From positions 1-59,762 of the forward strand of contig JASBUL010000058.1 in the NCBI GenBank assembly GCA_030147945.1: a stretch of DNA of 59,762 nt, written 5' to 3'. Below the pieces are notes generated by a model. The model had not been told where the DNA came from. It ran no database searches and was given only the letters and a program-made list of their open reading frames with translations. The position numbers were made by a program, and so were the translations under genes. The stretch is from Oceanococcus sp. (GTDB lineage: Bacteria; Pseudomonadota; Gammaproteobacteria; Nevskiales; Oceanococcaceae). Positions 42,597-51,605 of the stretch are shown here, piece by piece (the stretch's first letter is position 1; each line of letters opens with the position of its first letter).

Positions 42597-43418
42597 ATGC
42601 CTGAATTGACCGATGCCTGTGGCCGTGTGGTGGCCGTGCCGGAGCGCCCGCAGCGTGTGGTGTGCCTGTGTCCCTCGCTGACCGAAACCCTGTTTGAGCT
42701 GGGGCTGGATGAGCGGCTGGTTGGGCGAACCCGTTACTGCATCCACCCGGCGCCGCAGATTGACGCCGTTGCGGTGGTGGGGGGTACCAAGAAAATCGAC
42801 TTTGATGCCATGACCGCCTGCGCGCCGGATCTGGTCATCGCCGAGAAGGAAGAGAACCGGCGCGAGGATGTCGAGGCACTAGCGCAGCGCTGGCCGGTCT
42901 ACGTCTGCGACATCCAGAATCTGGAGCAGGCTTTGGACGCCATCGGGGTGCTGGGGCGATTGACGGGACAGCGCATGACGGCGGATCAACTGGTTCAGCG
43001 CATCGAGCAGGCCTGGCAGGGCATTGCGAAGTTGCGGCAACCGCTGCGCGTGCTGTATCTGATCTGGCGCAAGCCCTGGATGGCCGCAGGCCAGGACACC
43101 TACATCAACGCGGTGTTGCAGCGCGCCGGCATGAGCAATGTGGCGCTGGCTTTGCCGGGGCGCTATCCGCAAATTGATTCCGCCGAGTTGGCCGCACTCA
43201 AGCCCGATGTGTGCTTGCTCAGCTCCGAGCCTTACCCATTCGAGCACAAGCACGCCGAGGAGTTGGCGCGACTCATGCCGGGCACGCACATGCGGCTGGT
43301 CGATGGTGAAATGTTCAGCTGGTACGGCGCCCGCATGCTTGTGGCGGCACGCTATCTTGGTGAACTGGTCACGGCGCTGGGTGAGGCGCGCCAGGACCCT
43401 GGTATCAGCCGCGGGTGA
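42597..43418 (+). CDS. BtuF-like helical-backbone metal receptor (PF01497), no signal peptide
   Basis: The 273-aa protein has the class III substrate-binding fold: RVVCLCPSLTETLFELGLDE near residues 20-39, VGGTKKIDFDAMTACAPDLV and SSEPYPFEHKHAEELARL. It is close to BtuF and related cobalamin/iron-chelate receptors. It starts directly with MPELTDACGRVVAVPERPQR, without signal peptide, so it would stay in the cytoplasm. Signal-less homologues annotated as cobalamin-binding are common in proteobacteria. Its 3' end overlaps the opposite thioesterase gene by 14 bp. Confidence 0.85.
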   Translation: MPELTDACGRVVAVPERPQRVVCLCPSLTETLFELGLDERLVGRTRYCIHPAPQIDAVAVVGGTKKIDFDAMTACAPDLVIAEKEENRREDVEALAQRWPVYVCDIQNLEQALDAIGVLGRLTGQRMTADQLVQRIEQAWQGIAKLRQPLRVLYLIWRKPWMAAGQDTYINAVLQRAGMSNVALALPGRYPQIDSAELAALKPDVCLLSSEPYPFEHKHAEELARLMPGTHMRLVDGEMFSWYGARMLVAARYLGELVTALGEARQDPGISRG

Positions 43419-43833
43419 CCCGATAGGCCGCCGCAAACTCGGCCGGCATGCGCTTAGGGCGACCGCTTTTGAGATCGACGCTGATCCACTGTGTCACCGC
43501 GCGCACGATCGTGGCATCGTCCGCCGGGCGGCGAATTTGATAACTGCGCTCCAGGCGCAGTTTGCCGTCGTTGGCGGTGCACCAGGTGGCGATGTGCAAT
43601 TCGTCGCCGAGCAGCGCCGCGCGCAGATAGTCGATCTCGGTGCGGTGTGCGACCACGCCGGTGTTGAGGCGTTCGTAAACCTCCCAGCCGAGCCCCAGAT
43701 GCTCGGTGTGAGCCCAGGCGGTCTGTTCCAGGTATTCCAGATAGCGCACGTTGTTGACGTGCTGCATGCGGTCGATGGCGTCGGGCCCGACGCGCACACG
43801 ATGGACGAACGGATTTGGATAGTCCCAGCTCAT
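43405..43833 (-). CDS. acyl-CoA thioesterase, 4HBT hotdog family
   Basis: The 142-aa protein is a single hotdog domain of the YbgC/FadM type. The active-site aspartate region is GPDAIDRMQHVNNVRYLEYL near residues 16-35. AHRTEIDYLRAALLGDELHI and a C-terminal VDLKSGRPKRMP follow. Such enzymes hydrolyse acyl-CoA thioesters; chain preference cannot be read here. The ATG at 43833 gives the usual short N-terminus. Its end overlaps the convergent binding-protein gene. Confidence 0.9.
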   Translation of the reverse strand: MSWDYPNPFVHRVRVGPDAIDRMQHVNNVRYLEYLEQTAWAHTEHLGLGWEVYERLNTGVVAHRTEIDYLRAALLGDELHIATWCTANDGKLRLERSYQIRRPADDATIVRAVTQWISVDLKSGRPKRMPAEFAAAYRVTRG

Positions 43834-43882
43834 GCTGTGCAGTCTAGCGGGAATGCATGGCGGCAATGTGATTGCTGTCGCG

Positions 43883-43908
43883 AAAAAAAGCGGGCGCCAG
43901 GCCCGCTT
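43883..43908 (-). terminator. rho-independent terminator of the Mpo1-like gene
   Basis: On the minus strand an 8-bp stem (43908-43901 with 43895-43888) and 5-base loop are followed by seven T residues (43889-43883). It lies 22 bases after the stop of the gene at 43930-44484. Confidence 0.88.
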
Positions 43909-43929
43909 CCAAAGCATTTTGTCGCGTGG

Positions 43930-44484
43930 TCAGGCGCGCTGTGCGTCGTAGAAATTACCCGGTTCCTTGCGCAACTTGCCGCTGGCGATGAGTTCCTGGT
44001 GAATTTTGTCCTGCACCTCGGACTTGATGCCGTAGTGGAAGCACAGGTCGGCAATGATAAACAGCGGGGCCGAAATGAACGACTGGTAGACGCTTTCGAA
44101 AAAGGCCGGTTTGTTGCCTTCATAGTGCAGGTGGCCATAAATCTGTGAGGTCCAGCCGATGATCTGGCCGGCGGCAAAGACGGCCGCACCCAGCGCATAG
44201 CCCTGCGCTGCGACCAGGTGGGCGGCAAACAGCAGAGCGCCGTAGAGTACGGTGGCAATCGAGCCGAACAGCAGGTCGGTGCGCAGGTAGTACTGCACGC
44301 TGTAGAGATACAGCAGGGTGGCTGCGGTGACCGGAACGCCAGAAACGCTGAACAACTCCAGCCAGGCCAGCGGCACGAATGCGGTGAAGGTGATCAGCGG
44401 CACACCAAAGACGTGAATCCACACGTTGGTGTTCTCCTGGTGATAGGCCGTGTAAAAGGCCATCTCGCGGGCAAAGTTGCTCAT
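43930..44484 (-). CDS. Mpo1-like (DUF962) membrane protein
   Basis: The 184-aa protein is a DUF962/Mpo1 family member. Yeast Mpo1 is an iron-dependent dioxygenase that shortens 2-hydroxy fatty acids by one carbon. The expected histidines are visible in AYHQENTNVWIHVFGVP (about 13-29) and YGHLHYEGNKPAF, and four to five hydrophobic segments fit the membrane topology. Bacterial function is inferred from the family. It has its own terminator and is divergent from the AbgT transporter gene. Confidence 0.87.
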   Translation of the reverse strand: MSNFAREMAFYTAYHQENTNVWIHVFGVPLITFTAFVPLAWLELFSVSGVPVTAATLLYLYSVQYYLRTDLLFGSIATVLYGALLFAAHLVAAQGYALGAAVFAAGQIIGWTSQIYGHLHYEGNKPAFFESVYQSFISAPLFIIADLCFHYGIKSEVQDKIHQELIASGKLRKEPGNFYDAQRA

Positions 44485-44657
44485 GTTCTGTTCATCCTCG
44501 GCGTCGGGGGTGCGCCTGTTTCATCTATGGCCGACACGATAACTTTGCCAAGGGCCGCTCACCATCGTAAAAATTTCAGTACCTTGTCGTAAATTTTCCG
44601 ACATCGTTGCCTGGGCCAGCGATGTTGCGCATTCATGGGGATAACAGGGAGAACACT

Positions 44658-46199
44658 ATGAGCGAACAGGCAAAGCCGGCCAGTCGGCTGGAGCGCACAC
44701 TGGCCGCGGTGGAGCGCATCGGCAACCGGCTGCCAGACCCGGCGATGTTGTTCGTGGGGCTGCTGGTGCTGGTGTGGGTGCTGTCGGCGCTGCTTTCGGG
44801 GCTGGACTTTGGCCTGACCGACCCGCGCAACGGGGAGCCCCTGCGGGTGAGCAATCAGCTGTCAGGCAGTGCCATGGCGGCTTTTTTGTCCGCCATGGTC
44901 AAGAACTTCGCGCACTTCCACCCGGTGGGTGTGGTACTGGTGGCGATGCTGGGCATCGGCGTGGCCGAGCACACCGGCTTCATCAATGCCGGCTTGCGCG
45001 CCTTGCTGTCGGTGACCGCCAAAGTGCTGCTCACACCCACGCTGATCGCGGTGGGTATTCTCAGTCACACCGCAGCGGATGCGGGTTACGTGCTGGTCAT
45101 TCCGCTGGGTGGGGTGATTTTCTACGCGGCCGGGCGTCATCCCCTGGCCGGTATTGCGGCGGCCTTTGCCGGGGTGTCGGGTGGCTTTTCAGCCAGCTTT
45201 GTGCCGGCAGCGCTGGATCCCATGCTGCAGGGCATCTCCCAGGCCGGCGCGCACATCCTCGACAGCAGCGTGCAGCTCAATCCGCTGAACAACTACTTCT
45301 TTACCGCCAGCTCGGCCGTGCTGGTTATTGCGGTGGGCTGGTGGTTGACCGACAAGATTGTCGAGCCGCGTCTGCGCGCCACTGCGCTGGATGGCGATTT
45401 GAGTGATCTGCCCAGCATGCAGCCGCTGGAAGCCGGCGAGCGTCGGGCCTTGCGTGGGGCTCTGGTGGCCATGCTGCTGGGGATTGGCGCCCTGATTCTC
45501 AGCACCTTGCCGGAATCCTCGGCCTGGCGTGGGCCCAATGGCAGCTTGGCCGAAGGCGGTGCGCCGCTGATGCGCTCCATCGTGCCGCTGATTTTTCTGC
45601 TGTTCCTGCTGCCCGGTGTGGTCTACGGGATCATGGCCGGTACGGTGAAAAGTTCGCGCGATGTGATCGAGGGGATGAGCAAGGCCATGACCGGCATGGC
45701 GTATTACCTGGTCATCATGTTTTTCATCGCCCAGTTCGTCTACGCCTTCGCCCAGTCCAATCTCGGCGTGCTGCTGGCGCTGGAAGGCGCGGCTGTGCTC
45801 AAGGCACTGGCCCTGCCGGCGCCGGTGACCATCGTGGGCATCATCCTGCTGACCGGGGTGATCAATCTGTTTGTGGGTTCGGCGTCGGCCAAATGGGCGC
45901 TGTTGGCACCGATCTTCGTGCCGATGCTGATGCAGCTGGGGATTTCACCAGATCTGGCCCAGGCGGCTTACCGGGTGGGGGATTCGACCACCAATATCAT
46001 CACCCCGCTGATGCCGTACTTCCCATTGGTGGTGGTGTTCTGCCAGCGCTATGTGAAGAATGCCGGCATTGGCACGGTGGCGGCGATGATGCTGCCGTAT
46101 TCGGTCACGCTGCTGGTGTTGTGGAGCGCCTTCCTGCTGTTCTACTGGAGTCTTGGCATGCCGCTCGGTCTGCAGGCCAGCTACACCTACCCAGGATAA
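44658..46199 (+). CDS. AbgT family transporter
   Basis: The 513-aa protein is a multi-spanning AbgT transporter, with RIGNRLPDPAMLFVGLLVLV near residues 20-39. SHTAADAGYVLVIPLGGVIF and VGDSTTNIITPLMPYFPLVV match the family's characteristic re-entrant regions. E. coli AbgT takes up p-aminobenzoyl-glutamate, while MtrF and YdaH export sulfonamides/PABA, so direction and substrate remain open. ATG 44658 follows AGGGAGA. In the 173-bp upstream region TCGTAAA occurs twice (near 44564 and 44587), a possible operator or promoter element. Confidence 0.93.
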   Translation: MSEQAKPASRLERTLAAVERIGNRLPDPAMLFVGLLVLVWVLSALLSGLDFGLTDPRNGEPLRVSNQLSGSAMAAFLSAMVKNFAHFHPVGVVLVAMLGIGVAEHTGFINAGLRALLSVTAKVLLTPTLIAVGILSHTAADAGYVLVIPLGGVIFYAAGRHPLAGIAAAFAGVSGGFSASFVPAALDPMLQGISQAGAHILDSSVQLNPLNNYFFTASSAVLVIAVGWWLTDKIVEPRLRATALDGDLSDLPSMQPLEAGERRALRGALVAMLLGIGALILSTLPESSAWRGPNGSLAEGGAPLMRSIVPLIFLLFLLPGVVYGIMAGTVKSSRDVIEGMSKAMTGMAYYLVIMFFIAQFVYAFAQSNLGVLLALEGAAVLKALALPAPVTIVGIILLTGVINLFVGSASAKWALLAPIFVPMLMQLGISPDLAQAAYRVGDSTTNIITPLMPYFPLVVVFCQRYVKNAGIGTVAAMMLPYSVTLLVLWSAFLLFYWSLGMPLGLQASYTYPG

Positions 46200-46211
46200 G
46201 CCGGCCGCGCT

Positions 46212-46237
46212 GCGGACGCCGCGTGGCCGGCGTCCGC
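46212..46237. terminator. hairpin between abgT-like and sat genes
   Basis: A perfect 10-bp stem (46212-46221 with 46228-46237) and 6-base loop lie in the 49-bp gap between convergent genes. There is no T-run; it may serve both directions weakly. Confidence 0.5.
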
Positions 46238-46248
46238 AAGGCCTGGGT

Positions 46249-47436
46249 TCAGGCTTCGCTCTGATAGTAGTCCATCAGAATCTTGGCGCATTCCGGGCGT
46301 GAGAACTCCGGCGGCGGCGCCGTGCCTTCAGACAGCATCTGGCGCACTTTGGTCCCGGACAGCAGGATGAAATCCTCTTTGCTGTGATCCGGGGCGTCGC
46401 GCATCATCACCACCTTGTTGAGTTTCTTCGACCAGGCGGTGTGGTCGGCGCGGAAGATTTCGATGTCGAGTGCGCCCGCCGGAACCTTGTCGTCGAAGAT
46501 GGTCTGCGCGTCGAAAGCGCCGTAGTAATCACCAACCCCGGCGTGGTCACGGCCCACGATGAGGTAGGAGCAGCCGGCGTTCTGGCGGAACACGGCGTGC
46601 AACACGGCTTCACGCGGGCCGGCGTAGAGCATGTCGAAGCCGTAGCCGGTGATCATCACACTGTTGGGCGGGAAGTAGCATTCGACCATCTTGCGAATGC
46701 AGGCATCGCGCACCGGGGCCGGAATGTCGCCCGGCTTGAGCTTGCCCAGCAGCATGTGGATCAGAATGCCGTCGGTGCCCAGTTCTTCATGTGCCATGCG
46801 GCACAGTTCTTCGTGGGCGCGGTGCATGGGGTTGCGGGTCTGGAAAGCCACAACCTTGTTCCAGCCGCGTTCGGCGAACTCGTTGCGAATTTCCACCGCG
46901 GTGCGGAAGGTGTCAGGGAAGTCGGTCTGGAAGTAGCTGAAGTTGAGCACGTCGATGGGGCCCGAAATCAGCGTGCGCCCCAGAGCGCGGAAGGTTTTCA
47001 CGCCAGGATGTTCGGCATCGTCGGTGGCGAAGACCTCGCGCACCACGGTTTCGATGTCGTCTTCGCTGACCGTTTCCAGGGCTTCCACGGTCTGCACCGC
47101 GATCACCGGATGGCCTTCCACATTGGGGTCGCGCAGGGCGATACGCTGGCCGACTTCGATGCCATCGGCGTTGTCGCTCAAGTTGACCACCGGCACCGGC
47201 CAGAACAGGCCGTCAGCGGTTTTCAGGTCGGTGGCCACGGCGAGCATGTCGGCTTTGTTCATGAAGCCGTTGAGCGGGTTGAAGTAGCCCGCGCCGAGCA
47301 TCACGGCATTGGCCGCCGCAGCGGAATTGAGCAGCAGCGAAGGCAGGCTCTCGGCCTCGCGGCTCAGGGCATCGTGCTTTTCGGAGTCGTAGACAAAACG
47401 GGGGTTGAGCTGGTCTGAACCGTGCGGCTTGATCAT
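46249..47436 (-). CDS. sat: sulfate adenylyltransferase (ATP sulfurylase)
   Basis: The enzyme makes adenosine 5'-phosphosulfate from ATP and sulfate. The 395-aa protein is the homo-oligomeric Sat type, not CysD/CysN. It has the PUA-like N-terminal domain (LNPRFVYDSEKHDALSREAE) and the catalytic QTRNPMHRAHEELC motif near residues 198-211. GRDHAGVGDYYGAFDAQTIF and LSGTKVRQMLSEGTAPPPEF also match. Sat occurs in sulfur oxidisers and reducers but also in assimilatory pathways. No apr, dsr, cysC or cysH gene is adjacent, so assimilation is the simplest reading. Confidence 0.95.
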   Translation of the reverse strand: MIKPHGSDQLNPRFVYDSEKHDALSREAESLPSLLLNSAAAANAVMLGAGYFNPLNGFMNKADMLAVATDLKTADGLFWPVPVVNLSDNADGIEVGQRIALRDPNVEGHPVIAVQTVEALETVSEDDIETVVREVFATDDAEHPGVKTFRALGRTLISGPIDVLNFSYFQTDFPDTFRTAVEIRNEFAERGWNKVVAFQTRNPMHRAHEELCRMAHEELGTDGILIHMLLGKLKPGDIPAPVRDACIRKMVECYFPPNSVMITGYGFDMLYAGPREAVLHAVFRQNAGCSYLIVGRDHAGVGDYYGAFDAQTIFDDKVPAGALDIEIFRADHTAWSKKLNKVVMMRDAPDHSKEDFILLSGTKVRQMLSEGTAPPPEFSRPECAKILMDYYQSEA

Positions 47437-47505
47437 CCTGAATGTTCCGGTTTTTCGAGGGATTCGGGCCGCGAATGTACCGGAATCAGGTCAACCCGTC
47501 ACGAT

Positions 47506-48195
47506 TCAAAAGGATGAGGTGGCTGCGTTCATGGCCACTTCGCGTGGGCATTGCAGCAGCTTGGAGCCGGCGATGTAGTCCGGGTCGGGATACCAGGAGA
47601 ACACGTAGTGGCCGTCCTTGATCGTATCGATCAGAGGCTTGGCCTTGTCCACCGCGACGGCTGGGCAGCCATGGCTGCGGCCTATGCGGCCGGTGCGGTG
47701 GATGAAGTCATTGCTGACATACTTGGCGCCGTGGATCACGATGGCGCGATCCAGAGCACGGTGATTGAAGCTCGGCTCCAGGCCTTGCATGCGCAGTGAG
47801 TAACCGTTGCGTCCATCGTAAGCGTGCAGGGTGCGGAACAGGCCGATGCTGGACTGATGCGAACCCGGCGTGTTGGAAAAGTGGCGGCTGTATTTGTCGC
47901 CAGAAGCGCGACCGTGGGCCACCAATTCCTTAAACAGCAGGGCGCGCTGTTCCAGATCAAACACCCACAGGCGCGGGCTGGTTGAGGGCAGGCTGTAATC
48001 AATGACGGCCAGACGGGCATCCTCCAGATGCTCCGGTGCGGCGCAGCTCAGGGCCTGCAGTGCGTTTTCCAGGACATCCGGGTTCAAGGCTGGTGCAGCT
48101 GTGCGTAATTCGCTCAGCAGGCTATCTGCAGCGCTGGCCTGTGCGCTGATCATCAGCGCTGTTGCGGCCATCCAGAGTTTGATTGGCTTGGTCAT
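47506..48195 (-). CDS. murein L,D-transpeptidase catalytic domain protein (YkuD_2 type)
   Basis: The 229-aa protein has a signal peptide (LWMAATALMISAQASA, cleavage near residue 22). Its catalytic domain has HGAKYVSND near residue 155 and the cysteine motif GRSHGCPAVAVDKAKPL. This family links or anchors peptidoglycan through the active-site Cys. The sequence VFDLEQRALLFKELVAHGRA is typical of the longer YkuD_2 group. ATG 48195 is chosen because the signal peptide begins there; upstream in-frame codons give no signal. It is divergent from ileS. Confidence 0.9.
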   Translation of the reverse strand: MTKPIKLWMAATALMISAQASAADSLLSELRTAAPALNPDVLENALQALSCAAPEHLEDARLAVIDYSLPSTSPRLWVFDLEQRALLFKELVAHGRASGDKYSRHFSNTPGSHQSSIGLFRTLHAYDGRNGYSLRMQGLEPSFNHRALDRAIVIHGAKYVSNDFIHRTGRIGRSHGCPAVAVDKAKPLIDTIKDGHYVFSWYPDPDYIAGSKLLQCPREVAMNAATSSF

Positions 48196-48396
48196 TGATG
48201 TGCTCGACGTGTCCCTGTCCAACTTCGCGGTGAAGCGGCGTTCGCGCATTGAAAACGCGAATCGCTTGTGCACTAACACGCTCAAGCATACGGCAAAGGT
48301 TCCGACTTTGTTCACAAAAAATTTGCGCTGAACCGGAACGGTCTGCTAATTCGTTACAATTGAGGGCTTTGCCCCCGGTCAGGCCCAGTCAGTCCC

Positions 48397-51300
48397 ATGT
48401 CGCGATTTCCCGAAGTGAAGCCTCAGCAGTTCTCGGTCATTGAGATGGAGAAGTCCATGCTCAACTGGTGGGAGCAGCAGGACATTTTCGGCCTGTGCAC
48501 CACGCTTCGTGAAGACGCGCCGCGCTTTACCTTCTATGAAGGGCCGCCGACGGCCAACGGGCGACCGGGCGTGCATCACGTCATGGCGCGCACGATCAAG
48601 GATACGTTCTGCCGCTACAAGGTGATGCAGGGCTACCGGGTCGATCGCAAGGCCGGCTGGGACACCCACGGGCTGCCGGTGGAGATCCAGGTCGAAAAGG
48701 AGCTGGGGCTCTCCAATCGGGCTGAAATTGAAGCCTACGGCATCGAAAAGTACAACGCCGCGTGCAAGGCCTCGGTGCACAAGTACACCGAAATGTGGAA
48801 CGAGCTGACCCGGCGCAGTGGGTACTGGGTGGATCTGGAGCATCCTTATGTGACCTACCAGAACAACTACATCGAATCGGTGTGGTGGTTGCTGTCGCAG
48901 TTGCATGGCAAGGATCTGCTCTATCGCGGGCACAAGATTCACTGGTACAGCCCGGGGTCGGGTACGGTGCTGTCCTCGCACGAGGTTTCCCTCGGCTACA
49001 AGGAAGTCGAAGATCCTTCGGTCACCGTGCGTTTCCCGCTGGAGGGCCAGGACAACACCTATTTCCTGGCCTGGACCACCACGCCGTGGACCCTGGTGTC
49101 GAACCTGCTTTTGGCGGTCGGGCCGAGCCTGGACTACGTCACCGTGCAGTGCGGTGAGGAAAAGCTGATCCTGGCGGAAGCCTTGCTCTCAGTGCTGACG
49201 GATGACTACGAGATCATCGCGCGCTGCAAGGGGGCTGATCTGGTCGGTATGCGTTATCGCCCGGTGTTCGAGCTGTTCAAGGATCATCCTGGTGCCTTCC
49301 GCGTGGCCGCCGCGGACTACGTGACCACCGAGGACGGCACCGGCATCGTGCACACCGCGCCGGCCTTTGGTGCCGACGACTACGCCACCGCGCAGCGCGA
49401 AGGCGTGGAGATGGTCAATCCGGTCAAGCGCGACGGCTGCTTCGAAGACGATGTGCCGCTGGTTGGCGGGCTGTGGTTCAAGGATGCCGACAAGCTGATT
49501 ATCCGCGATCTGAAAGAGCGCGGCCTGCTGTATAAGCGCGAGCAGTACCTGCACAACTATCCGCACGACTGGCGCAAGGGCACGCCGCTGATGTCCTACC
49601 CGGTGGATTCCTGGTTCGTGCGCACCACCCAGTTCAAGGATGATCTGGTTGCGCTCAACAAGACCATCAACTGGCAGCCCAAGCATGTCGGGGCCGGACG
49701 CTTTGGCGAGTGGCTGGAAAACAATGTGGACTGGGCGCTGTCACGTCATCGGTTCTGGGGTACGCCGTTGCCGATCTGGGTCAACGACAGCGATCCGGAA
49801 GACATCGAAGTGATCGGCTCCATCGAACAGCTCAAAGCCCGCTGCGGTGACAGCTGGCCGGGCGACGAGGAACTCGACCTGCATCGTCCGTTTGTCGACA
49901 AGCTGACCTGGCCGGCGAAAAACGGCGGCACCATGCGTCGCGTACCGGAGATCATCGACGTGTGGTTCGATTCCGGTGCGATGCCGTTTGCACAGTGGCA
50001 CTACCCGTTCGAAAACCAGGATCTGTTCGAGAAGAACTTCCCGGCTGATTTCATCGCCGAAGGTCTCGATCAGACGCGTGGCTGGTTCTACACCTTGCAC
50101 GCCATCGCCACCCTGGTGAAGGGGTCGGTGGCCTACAAAAACGTGGTGGTCAACGGTCTGCTGCTGGACGAGAAGGGCGAGAAAATGTCCAAGTCCAAGG
50201 GCAACACCGTGGACCCGTTCGAAGCGCTGGACGAGCACGGCGCTGATGCCCTGCGCTGGTACATGATGGCGTCATCGCCGCCGTGGGAGTCGCTCAAGTA
50301 CGCCGACCGCGGGGTCAAGGAGGTCAAGAGCAAGCTGTTTGGCACATTGACCAACGTGTACAGCTTCTTCGCCACCTACGCCAACATCGATTCGATCGAT
50401 CCGCTGGCCGCACCGATCGCGCCATCGCAACGCCCGGAACTGGATCGCTGGATGCTGTCGCGTCTACACAGCACCGCGGCCGTGGCGGCCGAAGCGCTGG
50501 AGGCTTACAACCCGACCCGCGCCGCGCGTGCGGTGGAAAAGCTGGTTGACGAGCTGTCCAACTGGTACGTGCGACGCCAGCGCCCAGTGTTCTGGGCCGG
50601 TAAGAAAGACACCGGTGTTTCGGACGCCGACAAGTTGGCCGCCTACCAGACCACGTTTGAATGTCTGGATGGCATCGCCCGCATGATGGCGCCGATTGCG
50701 CCGTTCTACGCCGACTGGTTGTACCAGAACCTCAAGCGCAGCGACGCGGCCACGGCTTCGGTGCATCTGGCCGAGTTTCCGCGCAGCGATGCGGCTTTGA
50801 TTGATGCGGCGCTGGAGCGGCGCATGGACCTGGCACGCACGGCTGTGGGCATCGCCCTGCAGTTGCGCAACACCCACAAGATCAACGTGCGGCAGCCGCT
50901 GGCGCGGGTGCTGGTGGTGCTTGAGCCTGGTGTGTCGCGGGCCGATGTTGAAGCCGTTCAGCCGTTGATCCTGGATGAGATCAATGTTGAGGCGCTGGAG
51001 CTGGTGGAAGGCGATGCCGGTCTGGTCAAGCGCCGGGCCAAGGCCAACTTCCGCGTGCTTGGCAAGAAGGTTGGCAAGCAGATGAAAGTGGTAGCGGCGG
51101 CGATTGCACAGATGAGCAATGCCGACATCAGCGCGTTTCTGGAGCACGGCCAGTTCACGCTGGAGTGTGATGCCGGCGTGGTCGCGCTTGAAGCCGACGA
51201 CGTGCTGGTTGAAACCGAAGAGCTGGAAGGCTGGGCGGTGGCGCGTGAATCCGGTGTGACGGTTGCGCTGGACACCGAAATCAGCGAAGCGCTGCGGGCC

Positions 51301-51561
51301 AAGGGGCTGGCGCGCGAGGTCATCAACCGGATTCAGAATCTGCGCAAGCAGGCGGATTTCGAAGTGACCGACCGTATTCGGGTGGAGTTTGCGGCCAGCG
51401 ATACCCTGGCCCAGGCCATGCAGGCGCACAAGGCTTTGATCATGGCCGAGACCCTGTGCCTGGAGTGGGACGCGGTGGCCGAGCCGCAAGGTCAGCTTGT
51501 GGAGACCTTTGATATCGGCGGCGAGGCGCTGAGCCTCGGGCTCAAACCGCTGCAGGGCTAA
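48397..51561 (+). CDS. ileS: isoleucyl-tRNA synthetase, type 2, with GXHH signature
   Basis: The enzyme charges tRNA-Ile. The 1054-aa protein is the eukaryote-like type 2 form: the N-terminus reads FTFYEGPPTANGRPGVHH and the CP1 editing domain has LAWTTTPWTLVSNLLLAVGP. KMSKS lies at 596-600, and a long C-terminal domain follows in place of the zinc-binding end of type 1. The HIGH motif reads Gly58-Val59-His60-His61, the altered GXHH signature. It is not in the ribF-ileS-lspA context. The ATG at 48397 has no strong ribosome site; TACAAT at 48355-48360 is a possible -10 box. Confidence 0.97.
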   Translation: MSRFPEVKPQQFSVIEMEKSMLNWWEQQDIFGLCTTLREDAPRFTFYEGPPTANGRPGVHHVMARTIKDTFCRYKVMQGYRVDRKAGWDTHGLPVEIQVEKELGLSNRAEIEAYGIEKYNAACKASVHKYTEMWNELTRRSGYWVDLEHPYVTYQNNYIESVWWLLSQLHGKDLLYRGHKIHWYSPGSGTVLSSHEVSLGYKEVEDPSVTVRFPLEGQDNTYFLAWTTTPWTLVSNLLLAVGPSLDYVTVQCGEEKLILAEALLSVLTDDYEIIARCKGADLVGMRYRPVFELFKDHPGAFRVAAADYVTTEDGTGIVHTAPAFGADDYATAQREGVEMVNPVKRDGCFEDDVPLVGGLWFKDADKLIIRDLKERGLLYKREQYLHNYPHDWRKGTPLMSYPVDSWFVRTTQFKDDLVALNKTINWQPKHVGAGRFGEWLENNVDWALSRHRFWGTPLPIWVNDSDPEDIEVIGSIEQLKARCGDSWPGDEELDLHRPFVDKLTWPAKNGGTMRRVPEIIDVWFDSGAMPFAQWHYPFENQDLFEKNFPADFIAEGLDQTRGWFYTLHAIATLVKGSVAYKNVVVNGLLLDEKGEKMSKSKGNTVDPFEALDEHGADALRWYMMASSPPWESLKYADRGVKEVKSKLFGTLTNVYSFFATYANIDSIDPLAAPIAPSQRPELDRWMLSRLHSTAAVAAEALEAYNPTRAARAVEKLVDELSNWYVRRQRPVFWAGKKDTGVSDADKLAAYQTTFECLDGIARMMAPIAPFYADWLYQNLKRSDAATASVHLAEFPRSDAALIDAALERRMDLARTAVGIALQLRNTHKINVRQPLARVLVVLEPGVSRADVEAVQPLILDEINVEALELVEGDAGLVKRRAKANFRVLGKKVGKQMKVVAAAIAQMSNADISAFLEHGQFTLECDAGVVALEADDVLVETEELEGWAVARESGVTVALDTEISEALRAKGLAREVINRIQNLRKQADFEVTDRIRVEFAASDTLAQAMQAHKALIMAETLCLEWDAVAEPQGQLVETFDIGGEALSLGLKPLQG

Positions 51562-51567
51562 AACGAA

Positions 51568-51591
51568 CGCCGCAGCCGGTTGGCTGCGGCG
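51568..51591 (-). terminator. terminator hairpin between ileS and slyD
   Basis: A perfect 10-bp stem (51568-51577 with 51582-51591) and GGTT loop. Read on the minus strand it is followed by GTTCGTTTTAG, a T-rich end, so it best serves slyD; it may also stop ileS transcripts. Confidence 0.7.
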
Positions 51592-51605
51592 TGAGTGCTC
51601 AGGCT

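Noticed and set aside
44485..44657. riboswitch or structured leader before the AbgT transporter gene
   Set aside because: Only short repeats (TCGTAAA twice) and a weak ACATCG/CGATGT dyad were found; no known riboswitch pattern.
46249..47436. part of a dissimilatory sulfur pathway
   Set aside because: No apr, dsr or sox genes are adjacent; the Sat type alone does not show this.
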